NCBI RefSeq assembly: GCF_000003815.2
Contig: NC_049980.1
Location: forward strand, 11,499,460 to 11,563,459
Reading direction: 5' to 3'
DNA from: Branchiostoma floridae
Lineage: Eukaryota; Chordata; Leptocardii; Amphioxiformes; Branchiostomatidae
Length of the DNA: 64,000 bases
Below the pieces are notes generated by a model. The model made no database searches and was not told the DNA's origin. It saw only the letters and a program-made list of their open reading frames with translations. Each line of letters begins with the position of its first letter. The stretch's first letter is position 1. The position numbers were made by a program, and so were the translations under genes. Positions 37,946 to 47,874 of this stretch are shown here, one piece after another.

Positions 37946-39064
37946 CATCGGTAGCCGTTCGTGTGCCTGTGACAGTCTACAACAAGAACATACATATGCA
38001 CATCTCCAACATGAGCTGAGAGATAACAAGTTATGACATCTTGTATCTTCTTATCTACAATACATATACATGTAAGTCTGCTAGTTGCTTTCACATTTTC
38101 TAACATTATATACAAGAAATTGTAATAATTTGAAATATGTCATAATTGCCTGAAACATGACAAGGGTTAGAATACATCAATAGCAGAGATTAGTTCAATT
38201 ACATACCTCCAGACATAGTTCCTTTGTTTTGTTTTCTAAGCTGAGAAGGAACAATAAACGTTTTATTACGCAACCTTCCTTTTGTGTGAGATCCTCTTTT
38301 CGCCACCTGTTCTAATGTGTATACTCGTAACGTTAATTGATGGTGACAGATCTATCTAAAAATGGTTATGCCATCTTTAAATGATATACTTGCCATATTC
38401 CATATCAGCTAGTTAAAATCTTAGCTAATGAGTGAACCAAATTCCTCTTCTCACAAATACCGCCGAGTACAAGCGTACGGTTTATGACGCATGTGCAGGC
38501 GTGTTATAAAGTCAGCTATGAATATTTGCAACTAGAATCATGTTTCATGTGAGACCCGGATCTCTCTATAAACTAGAGACCCATGCCCGATGTATGTCTA
38601 TATCCCCTTAAACCTTCATCAGCAGACATCATGTCAGTAACGCTACAAACACGGTCTGTACAATTTGGTTTATTCTATGGAAAAAATACATGAAATAATA
38701 CAAATAAAGGTACGAAGACAAAGTGATGGCGGACTCAAGTTGTGTAACTTATTTTAGCGCCTCCACTTATACAAATATTGCAAATAATATATTAGACCGG
38801 ACTTTAATAAGTAAAAGATTAAATAAGTTGGGGTTGTGCTTTTTTGTCCTAATGACAACTGCATGTCAACTGTTAAAGTGGTATACGTGAGCTACGATTA
38901 CATATTGATCGGTTTTAATCAAACGCCACATCACTCATCCGCAGAGTTTGTTCAAGCAAATTACAAATACGCTCCCGCATTCCAAAACACACGTCTATTC
39001 AGTGGGCCCCCCTCCCCCTTTCGCTTTTAGTTTTACCCAACGCAAAGTGCCAAGTCACCAAATG
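37946..39064. other. Gene 2 3' UTR and Gene 2-3 intergenic DNA
   Basis: Contains the likely Gene 2 poly(A) signal at 38253. Beyond it there are no recognisable exons or elements. The right end grades into the promoter block shared with Gene 4. Confidence 0.5.
38253..38258 (+). terminator. Poly(A) signal, Gene 2
   Basis: AATAAA in the context GAAGGAACAATAAACG. Gene 3 has the paralogous context GATGGAACAATAAAG at the same relative place, ~290-310 bp after its stop, which supports the call. Confidence 0.6.
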
Positions 39065-39173
39065 AATTGTACCTTTGACCACGCATGGCGCTTGACTTCA
39101 GCTTTCGTGAGGAAGTAAATTTCTTTCCGGGTGTAATATTTTCCTGTTCAGAAGGCCTATAGATCTTTTTCTC
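39065..39173 (+). promoter_or_regulatory. Gene 3 proximal promoter block
   Basis: TACCTTTGACCACGCATGGC, then GCTTGACTTCAGC and GTGAGGAAGTAA (ETS/PU.1-like core at 39109-39118, 65 bp before the ATG). It aligns closely with 42750-42800 before Gene 4, although the two genes differ in tail type. Confidence 0.4.
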
Positions 39174-41662
39174 ATGGAGACGTTGGTCCTACAAGTAGTG
39201 TTAGTAGTTCTGTCTGCAGGATTGTCGGTGGCTGATCCTCCGTATGGTCTTTACTCTGCGGAAGGTAAAAGTTCAACTTGTTTTCATGAGTAGGTATGAG
39301 GCCACAGTCTGATCAGACAAAAGAGTAACAGAGAAAAATAGACTTGACAGCAGAGCCACTTACAACTGTCTCCAAGCAGTTTGATGGGTTGTGAAAAGAG
39401 TCTATTAACACATTTTTAACATAAGCATTCATCCTCATATAGTAGAAGTACATTAGGGGACACAGTAATAGAACACTATTATTGAAACTTTCTGTTGGCA
39501 TCTTAGATCAGCTTACCTTCCGGTAGACCTAGATATATGAACTTCAAGGTTCAAGGTTCACCGTTGAGACAAGCTAACCTCACCCTCGTTCGGATGTTCA
39601 CAGCTAATTTCTGTGCTGTGACCTGTCCCTGGAGATTATAGGAATATGCGTAGTATGCACCGTAAAGGTATAGTTTACAGTATAACTCCAATACTCCAAT
39701 GATTTAACTAATGACGGATATTTCCTACAGGAATTTCATATGTCGGTTGTTTTGAACACGGCCAGCCACACCATGAAGAAGTCCTCAACGTCCAAATCAA
39801 TACTGGCTGCACTATTAACCACCCCGAATCATGCCTAACACCACCCACATGCGTCAATTCGTGCCAAAACACCAACACAAGCTTTATCTACATCGGTCTG
39901 AAGTTCCCAGGACTGTGCTTCTGTGACTCGGTGTTACGTGGAGTGAATGAAACAGATTCCGTCGATGGCCCTCACTGCAACGGATGGTGTGCTGGTGATT
40001 CACAACTTTCTTGTAGTACTTCACACAACATGCTCGTCTATCGATGTAAGTTCTGGTTAGTAGATTAGTTCCCTCGGCTGGTAATATAACGTCCTTGCAA
40101 GGCATTCTTAAAGTTCTGTAAATCAACTATACATACAATGTACTTTTGTGTTCACTTGTGATTGAACTTGAATACAATGAACTTGAAACAATGAGCTTGA
40201 ATACAATGAACTTGTCAATAAATACAGTTCCAATAAATGTATGGTTATTACACTTGAAGTTGGGTCGACGCAAGTATTGCTGTAATCCTAATACACTGGT
40301 ATGATAACAAGCAGTGCTCATTAACTCTCACAAATCTGAATTATATGTATATTGTTTCAGGGTCAAACATTCCTCCGCCGACAAGTCCAGTCATGATCAC
40401 GTGTACGTCCCTACGCAATGAGTCATTAATAATTAATAACTGTCAAATCGTAAAATCCTCTCATAATGGCACTCAAATACTGGGAAATAATGTGATGAAA
40501 TTAATTTTACCGAAAAGTTTACACAGAGCTGTCATGTGTGTGTTTTTTTCACAGATACTGGCCCCGTCACAGGGTACACGACAAGACCAGAAACTGTGCC
40601 GACCACAACTGACAAAGGGGATATTAAAAATTTACCACCAGTTAACACTGGTATGTATTTGTGACGTCACACAATCCCACACAAAAACCCATAATATCAT
40701 ACTAGATAAACAATCTACCACTGGGTGTAAAAAACTGAATGAGATGCATTCAAGATTGTAGAGTGTTTCCCTGGACTGGTGCTGCCTGCATAGTAAGTTA
40801 TGTAGTTCTTAACATTAAGTACTATTTGGCATCGTTATCGACTTTTTATCATTCCGTTTCTCAGGACTTATAGCCGGAGTGACCGTAGGGGCCACTGCTC
40901 TGGTGGTTATTGTCTTGTCTGGTGTATATGTCTATATGAGGCGAAAGTGAGTTCAGTGGACAAGATTACTACTTATTCAATCAAACCTTTCAATCTGAAG
41001 TGATAAAACTTGACTTTCTCAATCTCATTTACTTCTATTTATTTGATGTAACGTAACGTAAGCTATCGCAACCTATCGTAACCTATCGTCATTGAGGCAT
41101 TTTCAACTGAAAAGTTCTGCAAATTGATGTTTGTCAACGGATTAAATGATACAGGACACGTAACGTTAGAATACGAGAAAATACACTCACTATAGCTAAC
41201 AACAAAATAACAGAAAATTAATGTCTTCTCTTTCAAAGCAGGAGAACAACAGGGGATACTGGTACCGGTACTGAGAGAGCACATTATGTCAATGGCCAAT
41301 TCCTGGACGACGAACAGCGTGCACGGACCAATCAGGAGGTCTCTAACAGGAACCACCCCATCCCAACTCCCCCATGTGACTCCTCAGACGTGTACCTGGA
41401 GCCAGGAGTACCTATAGACGATCATGACTATATATGTCTTGATAATCGTGATAATGCTCTTTCCAATGATGATTCAAATTATGTAAACCAACCACCAAAC
41501 CACCGTTATGTCAATGCATCGGAAATTGGCGTTGGTCGAGATTCCGTAGTGTATGAAGACACTGTTGTTCCCAGGCGGAACAGGGAAGGGAGGGGTGGAC
41601 AGTACATGAATGTTGGCTACAATGTTGGTCACAATCAAGACAGGACTTATGTGAATATGTAA
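39174..41662 (+). CDS. Gene 3: WSC-domain receptor with type I Tyr tail
   Basis: Six exons: 39174-39264, 39731-40045, 40361-40402, 40555-40650, 40865-40946, 41242-41662 (348 aa). Phases are 1,1,1,1,2. Signal peptide METLVLQVVLVVLSAGLSVA. WSC at residues 31-135 (YVGCFEHG, TCVNSC, FIYIGL, CFCD, CNGWC, LVYR); the ACG of Genes 2 and 4 is SCS here. The stalk is short (136-181). The TM exon has GLIAGVTVGATALVVIVLSG and ends YMRRK. The tail is a shorter version of Gene 2's: one YLEPGV, CLDNRDN, two YVN, YEDTVVP, YMNVGY and a C-terminal YVNM. YVNM fits both Grb2 (YxN) and PI3K p85 (YxxM) docking, as in CD28-like tails. The WSC exon has no in-frame start of its own and is found only through splicing. 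Confidence 0.85.
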
Positions 41663-42749
41663 CAACCGTGTCCCTCCAAGTATCAGGACAGGATACAACA
41701 GGAACATATAAATGCATATGTATGTAACCAACATGTGCTTAGAGATAACCGTAAAATGCATTTATCTACCACAATACCTGCTTTCACATTTTGTGGCGTT
41801 ACATGTAAGTAATTGTGTAACTATAAAATGTGTTTTAATTGTACCAGAGCATAACACATACGGAATAGAATGTATCAGTAACTAATTCAATTACATGTGA
41901 CCAGACTTAAAGTCGCTTTTATTTCTTATTATCCAAACTGAGATGGAACAATAAAGTTACGTTTCATTTCGAACCCCTATTTTGTGGAAATTCCTATTTT
42001 CGCCTCATGTTCTAACAATAAATCATGGTGAACAGATCTATCTAGAGATAATCATATATTTGCCATACTTCATCCGAGGTAATTAAAACCTCTTGCAAAT
42101 GCCTTCGAACACAACTATGCTCACCCGTGTTATGGAATCAACTATGCATGTATTTGTTTGCAGCTTGAGACGTACTGTGCAAACACACAGTAGCCCCGCC
42201 AGCTGAAAGGTAAATACACTGAGGTAACTTTTGATAAAGGCCAACCTAAACGTTTCGGTGACATACCATGACATGAATTCGAATTATACATGAACAAGTG
42301 AAATTAATTAAAGTTCGACTATTTCATATGAGACCCTCTATCTCTGTAAACTAGACACCCACACACCGATGCATATCCCTATCGCATTAAACATTCAGTA
42401 GCATAAGGTATACTATGTACAAGTAGATAAAATAAATAAAGTGTCAGTAACGCCATGAACATGGTCTGGACAAGTTAAGAGTTCTGCGCATGCTATAATG
42501 TTGTTTAAACGATAAGACAACTGGCAAAGTCGGTAGACACATGTACCTCGATATAACGCTATGTGAGCTATGATTACTCACAATTGATTTCAATATATAT
42601 TTTAAAGTTGTAGGTTCACATCTCTCTATCCCATGATTTGTAATCAACTTCCAAACAAGCCATCACATTCCAAACCACACACGCCTATTCAGTGATACTC
42701 CCCTCTCTCTTTCAACCAAAACAAAGAACCAAGTAACCAGAAATAGTTT
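41663..42749. other. Gene 3 3' UTR and Gene 3-4 intergenic DNA
   Basis: Holds the Gene 3 poly(A) signal at 41950 and a stretch parallel to 38280-38620 (GAGACCC, CTCTCTATAAACTAGA versus CTCTGTAAACTAGACACCC). The whole gene-plus-flank unit was therefore duplicated in tandem. No extra exon seen. Confidence 0.5.
41950..41955 (+). terminator. Poly(A) signal, Gene 3
   Basis: AATAAA in the context GATGGAACAATAAAGTTACG, paralogous to the Gene 2 signal. Confidence 0.6.
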
Positions 42750-42880
42750 ACCTTTGACCGCGCACGGTGCATGACCTCAGCCTTCATGAGGAAGTAACTG
42801 TTTCTTTTCGAGTGAACATTTTGCAGTGAAAAAATCCGGAGTTAGTTGCATACATGAGAATGTCAGTAGATCATTATCTC
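42750..42880 (+). promoter_or_regulatory. Gene 4 proximal promoter block
   Basis: TACCTTTGACCGCGCACGGT, GCATGACCTCAGCC and ATGAGGAAGTAACT match the Gene 3 block. The ETS/PU.1-like GAGGAAGTAA is at 42788-42797, 93 bp before the ATG. Confidence 0.4.
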
Positions 42881-45800
42881 ATGGAGACTTTGGTTTTAGC
42901 TTTAGGAGTTCTGTCTGCTGGCTTGTCGGCGGCTGATCCTCCGGATGGTCTGTACACTGCGGAAGGTAAAAAAAGTTATAATTTTCATGTGTAGGTATCA
43001 CGCCGTAGTCTGATCAGAGTCAAAGGTGACAGACACAAATAGACATGGCAGCAGAGCCAGTTAATAACTGTCTCCAAGCAGTTTGTTGGCTTCTGAAAAC
43101 ATGAAAAATGTCTTTGCGTCTGTTAGGTATAGTTTACAGTATTACTCCAAGGCTGTATAGTGCAACTTGTGTTATCTTTTTCACAGGAGTTTCATACGTA
43201 GGTTGTTTTGAACACGGCCAAACACACCATGAAGATGTGCTCAACGTCCAAATCAATCATGACTGCACATTTAGCAGCTCCGGATCGTGTCTTACACCTC
43301 CCACGTGCATCAATTCGTGCCAAAGTATCAACACAAGTTACGTCTACGTCGGTCTCAGGCACCCAGGCTTCTGTTTCTGTGACTCGGCTTTACGTGGAGT
43401 AAATCAAACAGACTCTGTCGATGGTAAATTGTTTTGCGATGGGACGTGCGCTAACAACGTACAACTTGCCTGTGGTAACTCATACAACCTTCTTGTCTAT
43501 CAAGGTGAGTCATCATACGAGTTTCACTTCCGGCAAACTATACTTTCGAAAGGACACCATCATATTTGTAGTTTCGTGTCACTGTAAGGTTCCTAAAAAG
43601 CAACTATCCGAATAACTGGCACATGATTCCAGACTATGTGCATATACATGCAGAAACATTCCAGTACACAGCGTCACCTAAATATTTATACTCTGTCTGC
43701 ATATATCTTTGATAAGTGATTTTGGTGTCGTGATACTTTATACATAAATAACTTATAGCTCGTGTAGTTGCCTTATCCCTGTGGGGACTTGTTTTTGCAG
43801 TTGACGTTTCCGATATCATGCCTCAGACAACAACGCGTGTTGGGACGTGTAAGTCTCTTGTTATCCATCTGTTCACGATCTAGGTAGACGTTTGTAAATA
43901 AAAACAGAAAACCATTTATTTTCCGCCATCATCATCAAATGATGAAAAAATTATCTGAAAAGTTCATTTAAATAGTTGTGTAAGATAAAACATTAAGTAC
44001 TTTAAAAATTTAAATTCTAGATTCATTTTACAGCAACTGCAAATTCGTGGAGCTACGCGACAAAACCGGAAGAAGCAAAGACCAAAATTAAAATGGATAG
44101 TGCAAGGCCACAAAGTACCACAGGACGTGACATTGTTTAGTAAAGTAAAACACTTAATTTGAATAACCATTGTCAAATTCAAACATACTATCACGTGTTC
44201 CCGGTAGCATACAAGAACGCTATATGGACTGTATCGTGTTCATGTTTATGTTAAGATAATATATAAATTTTAGATTCATCTGTTAATTCTTGGAGCTACA
44301 CGACAAAATCGGAAGAAGCGAAGACCACACTTGAAATGGATAGTGCAAGGCCCCAAAGTTCTACAGGTACGTGACATCGTTTGGTAAAGGAAAGCACTCG
44401 AATAACCATCATCAAATTTAAACATACTAACACGTGTTTCCAGTAGCATACAACTTGAACGCTATATGGACTATATCGTGTTCATGTTCAAAAAACATCT
44501 AAGTTTTAGATTCATCTTACAGTAACTGCAAATTCATGGAGCTACACGACAAACCCGGAAGAAACAAAGACCACACTTAAAACAGATAGTGCAAGGCCCC
44601 AAATTTCCACAGGTACGTGAAATCGTTTATCAAAGAAAAAAGCTGATTTTAATCTGGAAATGCCGACATTTGCTTGAGAGCAAATGCAGCATATTTCAGC
44701 CATCTCCCTCCTCATGCAACAATAGACTGTTCCAAAATCACCCATGTGCAAAAAAAGGAACTCGTCTTACAAATCACTTCTATTAATCACACTTTAGCCG
44801 TGCACGTGCAGTCTTGAGGTGGGGGTAAACGACCTTGAGACGGTTGACCTTGAGTTCGTTGACCCTTTTGGCCATTGGAAAATGACCCCGAAAAATCCTC
44901 AAATATATCATTTTTAAGTGGTTCATACCAAATGTTATACATGGGTCATTTGTATAAATATCTAGAGCATCCCTTTACCAAATTGCAGGTCATTTGGTTG
45001 TAAAAAGAGGGTACAGGGGCCAAAAATGTCCTATTTTTGTAAAAAAAAAAAATGGCCAGAAAATCGCAAAATTAAGCATTTTGTTGTGCTGTATGCCAAA
45101 ATTGTTATTGTACCCATGTGTGCACATGTGAATGGCACCCCTATGCCAAATTTCAGGTATAATGACCATCATACGATTCAAACATGCTATTACGCGTGCC
45201 CATCAGCAAACAATATCGCTTTATGGATTAACATCATGTTCATGATGAAAAAAAAATTCCGTCTTCTTTTACTTTGCTCAGTAGCAATTATAGCTGGAGC
45301 GTCCGCTGGTGGTGCTGCCGTGTTGATTGCTGGGTCTGTGGTTGGTGTTTGCCTTTGGAGAAGGTGGGCTTACATTAGTTTCCATTATTTTTATTTTCAT
45401 TGACTTTGACAACATGACTGACGTAGTGGTGGCGCACGCAAGTCATCTACTTATGTTAACGTCATCACTATACAAATATACAAAAAATATAAACATAACC
45501 AGACTAAGCAAAATGCAAAATGAAGACTATGTAAACAATACTGATAACAAATGGAAATTAAATGTGTATGACAAAAGTTGGAATGCGCGCATGTCCGATC
45601 CCCCAGTGAGAAAAGGTCAAATTTTACAGAGAACTAAAAAGCTTCAGTTGCAAAAGTTTGCCGAGAAGTAATAACCTTTGCTTGCTTTAATTAGGGCAGT
45701 GAAGTATGTAGTGGGCGACTGTTTCGGACCGGTGTAACAGCGTTCTCGCCCCCCCCCAGCGATCTCGACCCCCCCCCCCCGGTTTTTCCCCCCCCTTTTG

Positions 45801-46827
45801 AGGTTTTCCCCCCCCCCCCCTCCAGAACCATAACAAGTTTCTATCGGGAGGGGGTATTAAGACCAGCTTGTTTGTAACATATGGGGTGCGCTACCCTGGT
45901 AATATACTGGCTATGAATACTAGGGAAAGAGTTATGTTTCAAACTCGTGTACTTATATCATTCGGAAACTGTATTTGGTGATTTATACCAATGAACTTCT
46001 AAAATTTCATGTAAACCCTTTGGGGGGGGCGAAATCGCTAAAGGGGGGCGAGATAGGGGAGGGCGAGATCGCTAGTGATTTCGCCCCCGGGGGGGGGGCG
46101 AGATCACGGGGGGGGCGAGATCGCTGTGACACCGGCACCCGCAGCTACATGCTGGGCTGTTACGTAGACCACGGAACAATTTTCCAATTTAGAATCTGAT
46201 TGGCTGATTCAAGTATCTATATGTATTGACTCGACTCCGGTGGTTTCAGCTAACATGACATCATACCTGCGTTGGCTCAGATGAACTCTTCAAGTTTGGT
46301 GGTTCGTGTATCACGCTGAAATTATTTGGTTGTTGGAGTGAAGCTACTTTGCTTTTCTTCTCAGAAAATCTGCGATGAGACGTGGTGACAAACCAAGTAC
46401 TTTCCACGCATTACAAAATGTGAATCGCCACACTTCTCAACCATCGTCAGCCCCCTACAGTAACCCTACGGTTCCACCGAACCTCTCCAACATTGACGCC
46501 CTGTACGCCAAACCTGACAAGAAAAGGAAACAGAAGAAGATGTCCAGTCCAGATGACCCCTCGTACCAGGACGTCATCCCCACTGGCGCTCAGCACCAGT
46601 ACGCAACGGTCAACGACGACCGCCCTCCCAACTCCTTGGCTCAACGGGACTCCAACCCGTATGACTCTATTCAGAGTGATCCTCAGTACGCTGTTGTCAA
46701 CAAAGGTCCGAAATACAGGCCCAATGTGGATGTAAATCCGATATACATGGGTGGGGAGACAGGAGTTTCACCGGAGCAAGAAATATCAGGCGTGATGGAA
46801 ATGGTTGATAATGTCATTTATGAATAG
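42881..46827 (+). CDS. Gene 4: chimeric WSC receptor with type II ITAM-like tail
   Basis: Exons 42881-42965, 43187-43504, 43801-43848, stalk exon(s), 45282-45363 and 46365-46827. The stalk exon is triplicated (44034-44126, 44274-44366, 44523-44612). Using only the third gives 361 aa; using all three gives 423 aa. Phases 1 throughout, then 2 after the TM. Signal peptide METLVLALGVLSAGLSAA and the WSC domain (YVGCFEHGQTHHE, CINSCQ, YVYVGL, CFCD, CDGTC, LVYQ) belong with Genes 2 and 3. The TM (VAIIAGASAGGAAVLIAGSV) and tail belong with Gene 6: LYAKPDKKRK, YQDV-x8-YATV, PYDSI-x5-YAVV, NPIYMG, and the end VDNVIYE. The two halves therefore come from different tail families. The last intron hosts an inverted-repeat element (45729-46135). 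Confidence 0.83.
44034..44126 (+). other. Stalk exon copy 4a, displaced donor
   Basis: Acceptor TTTACAG at 44027-44033 is intact. The donor at the paralogous place reads G|GACGTGA, having lost the T of GGTACGTGA. A GT 3 bp further on (44127) would end the exon at 44126, giving 93 bp with phase 1 kept. Encodes a Ser/Thr/Lys-rich 31-residue stalk piece (ANSWSYATKPEEAKT). If that donor is not used, the frame stops at a TAG shortly after. Confidence 0.5.
44274..44366 (+). other. Stalk exon copy 4b, displaced acceptor
   Basis: The usual acceptor (TCTTACAGTAACTGC in copy 4c) is deleted to TCTGTTAATTC. The AG of AAATTTTAG, 12-16 bp upstream, gives an exon of 93 bp with phase 1 kept (VNSWSYTTKSEEAKT) and the normal donor CAG|GTACGT. 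Confidence 0.5.
44523..44612 (+). other. Stalk exon copy 4c, canonical splice sites
   Basis: Acceptor ATCTTACAG and donor ACAG|GTACGTG are both intact; 90 bp, phase 1 to 1 (TANSWSYTTNPEETKT). The three copies are spaced 243 and 246 bp apart, a tandem duplication covering exon and intron. Confidence 0.75.
45729..46135. mobile_element. MITE-like element with poly-C/poly-G ends
   Basis: The left end CCGGTGTAACAGCGTTCTCG and the right end, reverse-complemented, CCGGTGTCACAGCGATCTCG are 18/20 identical. Each is followed inward by subterminal repeats of GCGATCTCG separated by runs of 7-13 C. The left half is C-rich and the right half G-rich, with AT-rich DNA between. No coding sequence. It is fixed in the last intron of Gene 4. 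Homopolymer lengths may be inaccurate. Confidence 0.75.
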
Positions 46828-47827
46828 ATTCACTTCGTCAAGAAAAAACTGTTTGTATCGACGTGATTGTGGAAATGTGTACATCTATCTTGTATCATGA
46901 ACAGTGTTAAAAAAGCTTTCTAGAGCTTTGTCTGTAAGCTTACATGTATTGGTCAATTTAAAGAACCTTAAATTATCTACTGTTCTTATCGAGTGTAGCA
47001 TGCAGCAATAAATGTATGACATCATCACGTGATTATAAGCGATAACAAGTTTTGGAGAAAATATATCCCTATTATCTTGGATAGCCAGGCAGATATGCTA
47101 ATCATTTGTGAATTAATTCTATACATTTAAACATTTGTAGAATGTATTTTGCATATTGATTGGAAAAAAACAATTACATGCTATTTTTACAATATACTGC
47201 AATCCTTTGATTCAGAAGTATGAATGAAAAGCTTAGTGTTCATGTTCAAGGTCAACGCTTTCTCTGGTGCATCAGCATTATTACACTTAAGACAAACCGT
47301 GAATAAACTTGGTGTCGAATTATTTCATGGCTACATCGATTTCTCAAACCACCAGCGGCTTCTATAGTCACTCAAATGCGTGTCCAGATATACATGTCAT
47401 CAACATCATACATGTAACAGCCTATCAAAACGTGAATGAAAGACCGTGCATTGGATCGACCTTTCGTCCACACAAGCAAAGTCAAACAGAACGCTTCGAA
47501 CGAAAAGCTATACATGACAGGGACAGTATATAACAAACGTACCAGGCCCTGTAGCATAGACAATGAGTTCTTTACCTTGTCAACTTTCTGCAGTACTTGA
47601 TGTGCCATGTTCAAGTATTACATGTAAGACCTGTGTTGAAAATGGACGCAATGCTGTTGTTTTACATATCCAGTGTTCATCGGCTATCAATTCGTGTCCG
47701 GTCAGCCAGATCTAGACCCCTTGAGTTCAGAGTTCATCGTTTCCCCACTGCCAGGTGGTTGACCTTTAGCATGTTTATCGACAAGTATGCAGCAAGGACG
47801 TTATATAACGTCCTTATATGCAGCAAT
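46828..47827. other. Gene 4 3' UTR and Gene 4-5 intergenic DNA
   Basis: The likely Gene 4 poly(A) signal is AATAAA at 47007. Beyond it no exon or mobile element was recognised; the few open frames lack splice or family support. Confidence 0.45.
47007..47012 (+). terminator. Poly(A) signal, Gene 4
   Basis: AATAAA in the context TGCAGCAATAAATG, 180 bp after the stop codon. No downstream element was tested. Confidence 0.45.
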
Positions 47828-47835
47828 GAGGAAGT
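47828..47835 (+). promoter_or_regulatory. ETS/PU.1-like site upstream of Gene 5
   Basis: GAGGAAGT, 40 bp before the proposed Gene 5 ATG, the same octamer as before Genes 3 and 4. It gives modest support to that start. Confidence 0.3.
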
Positions 47836-47874
47836 CCTCACTCTTGGTGCAGTAAGTTAGACCTGGGTCTAAAC

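Noticed and set aside
47597-47860. Alternative first exon for Gene 5 (MDAMLLFYISS...)
   Set aside because: Lacks a phase-1 donor and a convincing signal peptide; 47875-47965 fits both phase and donor.
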